Part shown: positions 49,258-61,000 of the stretch, piece by piece
Numbering within the stretch: position 1 is the stretch's first letter
How the letters are laid out: every line of letters starts with the position of its first letter
Assembly: GCA_947652115.1 (NCBI GenBank)
Contig: OX393568.1
Location: 17,768,522 to 17,832,521 of the forward strand
Source: Blastomussa wellsi
Taxonomy: Eukaryota; Cnidaria; Anthozoa; Scleractinia; Plerogyridae
Reading direction: 5' to 3'
Length of the DNA: 64,000 nucleotides
The notes under the pieces: generated by a model
What the model was told of the DNA's origin: nothing
The model's database searches: none
What the model saw: only the letters and a program-made list of their open reading frames with translations
Position numbers and translations under genes: made by a program

Positions 49258-52200
49258 TCAACTAAACTCCACATATGGGCTTCCCTGTGCATCAATCACC
49301 GCGCCATGCTCTAATGATGGTGACTGATCATGGTCTACTGTTTCTTCATTAACCAAAACTTGATGCTTAATTTCTGTTCTGTTTAGTCCAATGTCACAAC
49401 TGTAACCTATGATCAATGTCAAAAATGTGACAGCAGCCATCACAGCGGCTAGCAGCCAGTAATAATACGCAACCTTTCCATTACCCATATAATGAACTTG
49501 TACTCCTTCTCCAGCTTTTGGGTACCATCCCCATACATACGCAGTAAACGCCAAAATGCCAAGACTGAACAGACTCCCAATACTTATCATGATGTTGTAC
49601 ACTGCTGATGTTACACTCTGAGGTGTAGACGGGCACATGGATAAAACTAGTTGAAGCCCTGTGGAAGGTAATGAAACAGATTTACCTCAGTTGGACCTAA
49701 ATTAACATACAACATTTTACTTTGATCAACATAACACCTAAGTAAAGTCTGCTGCACACTAGATGACCTTTCCTCAGCCATCAAAAAATATCTTCCCTTT
49801 TTGGAAAGACAGTGTGTGGTGAATTCAGACAAGCTAACAGTAAGACAAGATTGGGCCTCAAAAGGTCTTGTTGACCCTTGTCGGCAGGTGAGTGGTGGAC
49901 AAGTTTCCAGGCCTGGTTGCATCACAACCAATTAGAAAGCATAGTTTGTGTCATCTTGTCCCGATTTTGGATGAACCGCCCCCAAGCCTCGACATGATTA
50001 TCTGTGAGAAAAAAAAAGGTGACAAGCTGGTGGCTTGACAAATTTGGCCCTAATTTGACCATGATGAAAATATTCAGCTCTCCTATAAGATCAGCTGTTA
50101 TGTGCTTACCTGGAATGCCAGTGAATACTTCACTCATACCCATCAGCATGTACTGTGGAATCTGCCACCAAATGGAGTAGTCTTGCACTACACAGTACGG
50201 TACACCACTAGCAGTATGGTTGACACAACCAGCAACAAAGAAGCTGTCTGTCATTGCTCTTTCTACATGACCAGCTGCACAATAAGAAAGGAAGGCACAT
50301 TAACAGATGTGGCAACACAATAATCAAGGCTACGTAGGTTGGTATACCTGAAGGTTAAAAGGTGGTCCATCAGGTCAAAGCTTAAACAACTAGAAGTCCA
50401 TCTACATGTACACTGTTGTCACCCTCCCTCTGTCCATCCCCCCTCTCCTCATGGGATCCTAGTCCATTAGGTGGCAGCCCCCTCTATTAAATTTGATGGT
50501 ACCCATAAACTACATGAATACGGTGTATGGTAAAAGGACCATAGCTTATCCCGGTTTCTGTGGGATGAAGCGACTAGGAGTCTTTCTACTCCCGTCTGGA
50601 TGGGATGCAAGTCAATTGTACACTGGGTTACCCCCAACATTAAACTCGCTGGTAGCCATTTACAAAACCTGCGTGAACATAGGCACTGTCTTGAACATGA
50701 ACACAACACAGTGCCATGTGACTGAGGCTCAAACCCAGCACACTACCCATTATGCCATTGTGTCTCCTACATAGTGATGAATGTGTTTAATAGACAAATT
50801 AATTTTAGCCTTGGAATGCATTACATGTATAAGCAGTACCTACCCATCCCTGCTGATCCAGCAGCCAGTAACATTCCTAGGATGACCTTCCATAAGATGG
50901 GGATACTGATGCCACACTTGGCTAGTCCAGGATAAACTCCTCTTTCCATAACAGGCACAAGGATCAAAAGAATGACAATCTCACAGAGGCTAGGCCATGC
51001 AGCCGGAATAATCAGCCCTCCATATTCTGCTCTTAGGTGGAGTCCTTGAAGGATGTATGTGCTGTAGAGCTAGAAAATAGAGTTCACATGTCAGTCGAGG
51101 AACTGTTATGCATGGCCTTGCAAGGCTGCAATGATGGCATGAATCTTTATTTTAACTTTAATTGATTCATGCTTTAGCACTAAAGATTTATGGTGCACAT
51201 GGGATGTTTGGAGAAGCTTCTCAAACTCATTAATAATTTATAGAGATAGAGTTAAAACAAAGAAAATCATAACTGTGAAGGAGGTTTGGATACCCAATCT
51301 TAATTACGTAGCATAGATTTTGATGATTTCATTTAAATCTCTGCTTACTCCTTAATTTTTTATTCGATTGAGAAGATATATTAAAGACTCGAGACAGCGC
51401 TTGGTTTATTGGCTATTCAAACACCTCAAAGATCGTTAAAAATACTCCGCTGTGCGTCATATTTTCAACTCCCTTCTCGGTGTTTGGATATCCTAATGAA
51501 ACACTGTCCGTCGTGTTTGAGGCAATAGCTGAGAGCCACTCTAGCTTTTTGAATGCACTCCAAATTCCCCAAGTGCACCTTAATTCAATACTGCACAGCT
51601 GTAAAAGTATGAACCAATTATTTAAAATACTGCCTTTGAATAAACAAATCAAAACCTGTGCCAAACCTTGCACAAGATAGAAGACAATTGAAAGCAATTT
51701 GCTCACGCAATCAGCATGCCATATTTGATTTTCTCCACTCTAAGGTATACTGAATTTTATTGTACAGCTCTGCAGCTCTGCTATAATGGAGTATCGATTT
51801 AGCTGCAAAAATATTTCTTTCACTTTGGTGGTTTATGGGAGGCACAGTGGAAGTCCAGGTTGAAGCACTGCATGAGGCAGAAACGGAACACTGACAGCAG
51901 GGGGTAACAAAGGACAGCTTGTTCATCAAAATAAATGCTTTAACGTTAAGCATAAAAAAACTAATTTTACCTGTGTGTAAATCATCCAGTATGGAATCAA
52001 GAGCAAGGAAAACAAAACAACTTTTGTCATTCCCCTCAGTTCATTTACTTCCGACTCCAAGAATGTTCCGCCATATGTCACCATGGCCATGTCAAGCCAG
52101 TCACCTTCAGATGATAACAGACTCCCTGAACTGCTTCTCGGAATCAGTTCTCTGAAAAGCAAATTGACTTTTAAAAGGTATTCAACTGGCTTCATAATGA

Positions 52201-53493
52201 ACCATTGATCTACCCTCAAAAGATCTTCTGGATAGCAACAGAAACAAATTTAAAGCACAACAGGCCTTAGTGTGGGACACCCCACAAACTTTTTTGACAA
52301 TTGCAAGTTAGCCAATGAAAGAGCACAAATTTGTTTGAGTTGTCCCGCCTCCTTGTTAAAAGCGCGACATGTTTCATGATAACAGCTTTGAACATTGCAA
52401 GGAGGTGGGACAGCTCAAACAAATTTGTGCTCTCTGATTGGCTAATTATAACTTGTCAAAAAAGTTTTTGGGTGGCCACACTAAGGTGCGTCACGTTGCA
52501 AGCAATGGAAGAACAAACGTAAGACTACCTAATGGTAACCATTGTTATCAGTCAAAATCACTACTAATTATAGCAATTTTCACTTCAGTGTCAAAAGTAA
52601 TTCTGCATTTGCTTTGGTTTTGCATTAGGTACTTTGCTTAGTGATTGGTTTAAAAATCTTGCACCACTTTTTCAACCAATCAGGGGTAAAACCAAAACCA
52701 ATCATGATTCACACATGTAAGTTTTCTCGCTCAATCATACTCCATTCGTGCAAAAGTATTTTCATAATCTTCACACCTTGATATTTTAATTCTTCATGCT
52801 AAAATCGCTTTAAATACTGTAATTTGCATGATCTACTATACATTTCCTTGATAATTAATGGAGTCATGATTACTCCAAAACGTTGGATTTTATCGTACAG
52901 AGGCTGATTTGGGAATTGGACTTATTATTTTTTCAATTGATATCTTACATTTCGAAGAAGTAGTGCTGTTCCTCTCTCAAAGCAGTATAGATGTAGTATT
53001 TAGCAATCAGGAGATGTAGGTGTAAGCCAAGTTGTAAAGGGCAGTTGCTTTTAAAACTGTAGATTAGTTTTGAGGGGAAAATGAGCCAAACTTTTTCAAA
53101 ATCTTCAGAAATGTGTTATTTTTCACATATTACTATTTGTTACAGAATTTACAAACACTTATGCGACAACTGAACAATATACTGTAAATGCTAACAAAAA
53201 AACCAAACTGAACAATCGATTACTAAGAGGGGACCGGGCACTAGGGGACCTTGCCTCAAAATTTCAGAAATTAGAAATTGTCTCTCTTTAAACATTCATT
53301 CTAAATAGAACAAAAATCTGTGAGACAAATTTTTCCCAAAATAAGAATGTGATATTTTGAAAATTTTAAAATAGCTCAAAATCCATCTCACAGATAATTA
53401 TTTTATTTGGCATGAATGCTTAATCAAAGCCAATTTCTAATTTCTGAAATTTTGAGGTGGGTCATATGGGTATATTGTTATACTTCCCACTGA

Positions 53494-53528
<35 letters not shown>

Positions 53529-54727
53529 CATATGGGTAGAATTTGAGAAAAATGTCATTTTACGAACTGGTGAGACTTTTTTGAAATATATGTGCTGTCG
53601 ACCTGGTCACCATAACTATGATTTTATTTTTGAAAGCCAAGCCATGTTGGGTAATACAGCTGACCACCCAGAAAAACTGTGTTCATACACCTTAAATGCT
53701 AAGCCCCCATCTGATGTTCGCATTAGGCGTATGGGCCAGGGGGTATTACTTGTATGTATAAGAACTCTATTTGGTAACCAAAACCAAAATCACCATCTAT
53801 GCTGTACCTTGTTTCCACTTTAGGCAAATTTCTTCTAGACAAGGCCTGACGCATTATCAGCCACATGTTCCTAAGCCCCGTACCCTGAGGTCTACCAATA
53901 GTTAAATGCTTGCGGCAACATAAGAGTGCCACAAATGCCAACGTCAGCGAAAACGCAGGAATGCCAAATCCTACCGTGAAGCCATAACTCCACTTCATTT
54001 GTTGAATAAAAATGACACCAGCTAGACAAAGCAATGAAATCACATTGGACAGCCAATAAAAACAATTAAACAATGCTTTGTCATCTTGACAGGGCACATC
54101 CCGCTTAAGCTGATCTGCCCCAAATGCAGATAGGTTCGCTTTCACTCCACCTTCCCCAGCAGAAATGGAAAGTATTGCGACCAATAAAATCAACAGTAAC
54201 CACGGCTCGTCTATTCTCTTGCTCGCCTCCCCTCTCTCAATGAAAACATTTCCCATCAAAAACGCTACGACCACAAGAATCAAAGTACCGATGAAATAGA
54301 CCAGGAAACCGAAGACGATGGTGTTGTAGCGTCCAAAACGTGAATCGGCCATGATACCTCCTAAAGCGCACATCAACCACGAAATTGAGGTAAATGCCAT
54401 TACGCTTACCGCAGCTACAAACATAGGCCATCCACAACACTTGTTGAGGAACAAAACGAAGTTTATCAGTATCCCGTAGTAAGCAAATCGTTCAAACAGC
54501 TCGATCAAAATAAGCGTCAACACGGGAGCTCGTTTCATCTTTCGTAGATTTTGACGTATCTTCCAAGCAACTGCCTTCCTAAACTCGCGATGTTTCGCCC
54601 TGATTTTCTGTCTCAGCAGCGGGGAATCCTCCGTTAGATCTGGTTTTATCGGTGGTGGAGAGAAAATGCCATCAGGCGATGTGATTTCAGGATATTTTGC
54701 TGGGTTGACCTTAACAATCAGAGGCAT
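49258..54727 (-). CDS. SLC15A4-like: Proton-coupled peptide/histidine transporter, SLC15A3/A4 type, complete 630 aa
   Basis: Five exons (53808-54727, 51971-52151, 50844-51069, 50110-50274, 49258-49658), all in phase with GT-AG borders. Exon 1 carries the POT family ExxER motif and its FERFAYYG signature, AGEGG and NCFYWLSN. I count twelve hydrophobic segments: six in exon 1, one in exon 2, two in exon 3, one in exon 4 and two in exon 5, as in POT/MFS carriers. PQSVTSAVYN near the start of exon 5 corresponds to the conserved PQS before TM11. These proteins import di/tripeptides or histidine with protons. The cytosolic N-terminus has EDSPLL, fitting the [DE]xxxL[LI] endolysosomal sorting signal of SLC15A4, so a lysosomal location is likely. 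It is divergently arranged with the DHRSX gene. SLC15A3, A4 and A5 are hard to separate by eye. Confidence 0.94.
50495..50766 (-). mobile_element. tRNA-derived SINE, minus orientation
   Basis: Read on the minus strand it starts with ATGGCATAATGGGTAGTGTG and GGGTTTGAGCC (box A/B-like). The family body follows, with CATCCCATCCAGACGGGAGT and ACTCCTAGTCGCTTCAT. Lies in SLC15 intron 3. Confidence 0.75.
52265..52486. mobile_element. 222-bp MITE with ~95-bp inverted arms
   Basis: CCTTAGTGTGG...AAACTTTTTTGACAA and AGAGCACAAATTTGTTTGAG occur in both arms in opposite orientation. Lies in SLC15 intron 1. Confidence 0.85.
53254..53457. mobile_element. 204-bp inverted-repeat element
   Basis: The ends are CCTCAAAATTTCAGAAATTA and its reverse complement, with partly paired inner arms (CTGTGAGA). 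Lies in SLC15 intron 1. Confidence 0.75.
53474..53528 (+). repeat. Short dispersed repeat, copy 2
   Basis: Partner of 48911-48966; adjacent to the 53254-53457 element. Confidence 0.7.
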
Positions 54728-55028
54728 TGTGTGTGTGTAATATCGATGTTCTTTTGCTGGACCAGAACGTTGTGAATAAAGAACTGATTATATCCAGAGC
54801 AACAGCACAAGTCTTCGACATTCTCTGCACGATGGTAACTTGTTTCGACAGAGGACAACTCTGGGATTTTTCTATTCTCAAAACGAACAAAAGGCGCGTG
54901 ACATTGGCGCGCGGACTTTACCGTTTTCTCCCGCGGGCCTGGGAACGAAGAAAGCTTCAGGGGTATTCATGTTTATTTTTCGCTTTGTCAGTCAAGAAGC
55001 CTGAAGTTAAACTCGACTGGCAAAAAAG
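54728..55028. promoter_or_regulatory. Shared divergent promoter region of SLC15 and DHRSX genes
   Basis: Only 301 bases separate the two ATG codons, which face opposite ways. The centre is CG-richer (GGCGCGCGGAC, CTCCCGCGGGCC around 54907-54945) than the surroundings. No TATA box stands out. Confidence 0.6.
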
Positions 55029-58000
55029 ATGGCGTCCCCTTTCCTTTCCTTGTATATCAATGGTGCATGGGTTTTATTGAAGCAGAGTCTTTCCAGACAC
55101 AATTCTCTAGAAGGTAAGAAGCTGTTCTTTGTGTATTTTTGCACAATTGCAACATTTCAATATTATTCAGTGTGCATGTGAAAACTGGAAGTGTATTAAT
55201 AGATATTTTAGCTCTATGCCCCCTCCCCACCCCACCCCATCCCCTCATAAACTTCTTTGGCCTTTGCCATCCTCCCCCACCCACCCCTCTGTAATTTCCA
55301 ATTCACTCCATGGTAGGGGTAGGTATATTTTCTGGAACCACACAAATGATGACTTATACTTATGATATTTAGCCTTTAAAAATAGTTTTAAACTTTAATA
55401 AAATACATTCTCCCTATCTTGTCCCGAAAGCCGCTTGTAACTCTTAGCCAGCTGGGCCTGTGCACGAGGATCAAGTGGCTCTGGGGACATGTGATTTGAT
55501 TCATTGAAGTCAAACAAAGAAAGTCCAGTCACATTACTAATGGCTAATAATTAGCCATATTAAAATCCCTTTGTCATTAGTTTAAGGTTAAAATGGTTGA
55601 TGTGACTGGACTCCCTTTGTTTGATTTCAGTCAATCAAATAATGTGTCCCCAGAGCCACTTGTTCCTTGTGCACAGGCCCAGCTGGCCAAGGGGGACAAG
55701 TAGCCCTGGGGACGAGAATGATATTCTCCCTGCAAGAAATCCACCTCTCTAATACGGCCTGACATTATTAATGAAACCAAAACAAATGTTTGATTAATCA
55801 GACTCTATCAAACTTAACTGGACCCAGTCATGGGATTACTGATTAGGTTTAGTAATCAAACGCAATTCATACTCTCACAAAAATATTAAGCAATTGAGCA
55901 CAATTGAATGCTCAGTTGTGTTCAATTAGAGGATGATATTTATAGATTTTATTTTGTGGTTTGATTGTGTTGGATTATTGAACAAACTGAACCCAATTGG
56001 GTGATTGCATTCGATTACCAAGCAGTTTGATTAGTAATACTGGGCCCTGAACGAACATGCAGAGATGAGTGCCTGTATTATGGAGGTGTGTGTATTATAT
56101 ATAGGTGAAGAGATTATATGAGGGGTGGTGATTGGTCTGTGAAAAAAATATGTAAGGATCTGAGTATAGTTAATTATTGATCTTGGTTTCTCAATCCCGT
56201 CATCAGTGATCCCTGACTGCGAAGGACGTGTTGCCATAGTAACAGGAGGAAACAAGGGTATTGGTCTTGAGACAGTGAAAGGACTTTGCAAGGCACACAT
56301 GACAGTCATAATGGGTAGGGATTTGTTAGATTCAAGCAGTCACTTTGTTAAATTAGTATGTATTTTGTAAGTTATTGTTGGTTTCACACAATCGTAGAAG
56401 TGCTTGATACAAATTCTTGCAGAGTGAAATACATTAAGATGAAACTGCTAGTCGACAGTTACTTGAGTTTCATACATGAAGCGATCGTCAGACTTTGCTG
56501 TTAGCGCCATTCAAAATTAGATTTAAACTGACTCATGGAGGGTGGGTGGAGCGATCCTGATTCTGATTGGCTGCATAGAATTTGTGTTTATGCCTGCACT
56601 TTGTAACCAGGTCAGATCTCTTGTTTAGCAGCGTTGATCTATCAGCAGATAGTATGAAGAGCTTCTCTGTCAGACACAAATTGCTTTGTGATGGTTTCTC
56701 CTGTATGAACCTGCTCGTGTGACAATGGACCACTTAGTAGTAACATTACATTTTGTTTCATAATTTGGATCATCAGTTTATTAACATAAAGAGCTGCTGA
56801 TAAATTTGCAATTCTGTGAAAAGTGCCCGTACATTGCTCTCCAGTAATTATACAAATCATTCGCATTGCTCGAATATATTATTATTATTATTGCTATAGT
56901 CTTTAGACCAGAAATTTATCGTGTGCTCGTCTCCGGATTGAGCGGCCCGGTTTCGAGCCCTGGCCGGGACATTGTGTTGTGTTCTTGGGCAAGACACTTT
57001 ACTCTCACAGTCCCTCTCTCCACCCAGGTGTATAAATGGGTACCGGCAAATTTACTGCTGGGGTAACCCTACGATGGACCAGCATCCCATCCAGGGGGGA
57101 GTAGAAATACTCCTAGTCGCTTCATGCTACGGAAACCAGATAAAAGCGCCGGCCTGATGAGCCACTTAAGCTCGAATGCAGACCTTACCTCTATTTGAGC
57201 TGTACGAATTAGCCTATTTTGTTCTCCAACCCCAGAGTTTGAAGCTAGGTATTTGTAGTATTGTAGGTGAAATGCCACCACATAAATAAAGCCTAGCCTT
57301 TTCTTCAAATCTAGTACACTTTATAACCAGAAATTCACAGGTTTGGCCTTTACCATGAAACCGACGACACCACATAGTGAAAGCCTATATTTTCTCCAAA
57401 TCTGCAGTTTGTAACTTGGAAATTCGACGTTCTAGCCGCCTTTACGGTTAAAAGCCACTACGCAAATAATGTCTAGTAATTTCTCCAAAACTACAGTATG
57501 TGACTAGAAATTTAAAACTCCACAGTGAAATGCCACTACTTTCATAAAGCCTAATTTTTTCTCCAAATTGCAAGGTGCATTTGGACATATTCAAATGGCA
57601 ATTTGTGTAATATAAGTAAAGAATCATTATCATTATCATAATCATTGTCATTATAATTATCATTATGCTTGTAACTAGAAATTTACAGTTTTGGCCTTCA
57701 CGTTTTAACGTGACGTTAAAACGTCACCAAATAAATAACTCCTATGGGCTTCCTACGGGCTCATTTACTCCCTCAAAACTGTAGCTATAGTAGGCCACCT
57801 TAAGCAATTGGAAAGAAGAAGCCTGAAAAAATCAGGGCTTCAATGGGATTCCAACCCGTGACCTCCGTGATACCAGTGCGATGCTCTACCAACTGAGCTA
57901 TGAAGCCACACATTGGGAGCAAGGTCAATTTATTGAGTTCATATTTTACCGTGGAGTAAATGATGTGAAGTACATATGAAATAATTATTTGAACTGCGGA

Positions 58001-61000
58001 TTGATGTAGATGAAAGCGAAGAATGGTTATTGCAGTTAATTTCCAATTTAAGCAATTGGAAAGAAGAAGCCTGAAAAATCAGGGCTTCAATGGGATTCAA
58101 ACCCATGACCACCACAATATGAACGGTGCGATGCTCTACCAACTGAGCTACGAAGCCACACATTGGGAGCGAGGTCTTGTATACTTCACATCATTTCATT
58201 CCTCACAGGAAAATTGAATGATAAATATAAACTAAACTACTAAACATCTTCAACAGAGCTCTTTTAAGGCAATAGATTTACACTTTTCAACAACTAGTAC
58301 AATAATAACAATCTGTCTTATTTAGCTTGCAGAGACATAGGAGAAGCAGAGAATTCAATCAAAGACCTTAAAAAAGAATTACCACAAGCCAAGGGTAAAT
58401 ACCAGTACATAGAATACATTAAATATATCACCGAGAAGAAAGGTGAAAAGATGATATTTAGTGTACATAGTATTTTTGATGAGGTGTTTGGTGATGTATC
58501 ATTGTTTTAATGAAATCAATCTGTGAATTAATATAATTAATTGATACACATCATTATTAACATGAAAAAGTGATTGAGATCTTGTTAATCTAAACAGATT
58601 GACATTATTGGGAATGGAGGACACCCACACCGTAATAATCTACACTATCTGCTATAATTTATTTTATTTTATAATTTAGAAGTTATATGATCATTCTCGT
58701 CCCCAGAGCTGCTTGTCCCTCTCAGCCGGCTGGGCCTGTGCACGAGGAAAAAGTGGCTCTGGGGACACTGCATGACTTGATTGGCTACAATCTAACAAAG
58801 GGAGTCCAATCACATCTTCCCTGTGTCTCATAGATGGAATTGGCTATTATCACTTGTGTTATTTTTATTTTTTTAGTTGAATACATGGAGCTGGACCTAG
58901 GAAGCCTTGCCTCTATACAGAAGTTTGTAACAAATTTCAAGAAGAAAGGCGTTCCTCTTCACATTCTCGTGAACAATGCAGGGATAATGTTTCCGCCTTA
59001 TGGAACTACAGAAGACGGATTTGAGCTGCAATTTGGAGTGAACCATCTTGGTCACTTTACGCTGACAAATCTGCTCTTAGAAGACTTGATAAAGTTAGTG
59101 AAATACTAGTAAATATTAAAAAAAACGAAGAGTGTGAAGCATGTTTGCATCTCTGCATTATGCATCATGCTAAATGTTGCTTCCATCAAAACGCATAATG
59201 TTTAATTACAAATAATGAGGTTCCAGTAACTATTAGGGAGGGAGAGAGGGTTGAAAGCCCAAAGATCAAAGTCCCAAAGCTTTCATTAATTGAAATAATA
59301 AAATGTAAAGTAGTGTTTCCAGAGGATTGTGTTGGAAGGGGTGTGGAGACGGGGCTTGATTCAAAAATACTTTCAAGGCAGGGGTAAAATCTTTCTACCT
59401 AGAAACATGCGAGCCCAGTGCTCGTCAGTCCTCATAAGAACCTGGATTGTTTATTGATTAAGAAGACACAGTTTTATTTTTTGTAATTTTTAACAGGGCA
59501 GGCTCACCTGAAAAATGTTCAAGAATTGTCACATTGTCTTCAGAGGCACATGCCCCAGGAACTATTAACTTTGACGATCTCCAGAGCAAGTACGTACGTT
59601 ATAAGTTGTAAATTGGGCCTCAATGGTGTTATTTATCAATTACCCTATTATAGGAGAATAAACACTTGTCCTATAATAAACACTGAAAATGAATATGACT
59701 TAATCAAGTAGCCTAAATGACAAGATTCTAAGGAAAGGAAGCTAAGGTACAGAAAGTAACAGAATTAGAACAGAGCAGAACAGAGTCAGTCACAGACTTT
59801 TGTCACAGATGAGGCAAAATCTGTGAGCGCCAAAGGCGTGGGTGACTTTGGGGGTCTAGGGATATGTACCCACCCACCCCTGCCTCCTGAAAAAAAGTTC
59901 TGCATTAGGTATTTCTAATGACAATAATCAATCTCGTTAAAGTGTAATGGCTTGATCATTTGAGGTACAGGAAAACTATTTTAAACAAGGAGCAACTTAA
60001 AATCTTGTTAAAGACCAAAATTTAAAGACGAAAAAAGCTGTTGATTAAGGACAGAATTCAGAATTTTGGATAAAATTAAAATAAACACGGTATTAGGGAA
60101 TCACTTAATTCATAAAGAAGTTTAAATGATATTGATCAACCTGGCTTGTATAATAATTTACTGACGGTGAGTGCAAATTTAACAAGCACCTCTGAAGAAA
60201 TTCCCAATACTCCACCATCCATTCCAGTTCAACACTAAGCTAAATCGTGTGGGAGGTGCACTTGGCTCAGGATCGGACAGTAGGGGATTGAACCTGGTCA
60301 ACGTCATTGGGCTGTTTTCTTTGCGAAGACGCTTGTTCTCGCCCTTAATTTAATCAAGTGTTTTTGAAGCACCAGTTTTGGATTCTAAGAAGATCGTTGT
60401 TAACCCAGTCGTGGACTGGGACGGAAATGTACAGTTTATGCATTATTCCATTGCATGCATTGCATTGCATTGCATTGCAGTGCATTGCATGCATTGTATT
60501 GTATTGTATTGTATTGTATTGCATTGCATCCATTGTATTGTATTGTACTCTCACAGCGCCTCTGCTGGCAGAATGGTAGGGACTAACCTGTTATTGACGA
60601 TGGCATCTACCTTTTGCTAAAAACCAAATTATGTTTCCTTCGTAGAAACTATTACTCGCCCTATTCAAGCTACGCTCAAAGCAAGTTGGCAAACATATTG
60701 TTTACTTATGAACTGCAAAGACGTTTGAAAGAACGCAACAGCCCTGTAACAGCCAATGTTCTCCATCCTGGAGTTGTCAACACTGACTTGTTCCAGTACA
60801 TTCACTGGATTGTAAGAATGCCTCAATATGTCCTGGCTCACTTTCTTTTTAAGGTAAGACTACCTTCATCAAAGTCAGTACACATTTTCATTGGTCTCTG
60901 TTCTGTGCTTGGTTACAGTTTTTGCTCACTCCAGAGAAGTCTTACTTGGCCTGCTAGCAGAGTCTATTAGAAACAACAACTGACAACAATATTTTTATTA

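Noticed and set aside
57836..58157. Two functional tRNA genes
   Set aside because: Anticodon stems do not pair and both share a SINE-like tail.
60354..60620. Three overlapping frames rich in His/Cys/Met
   Set aside because: They are translations of a TTGCA/TTGTA satellite in a DHRSX intron.
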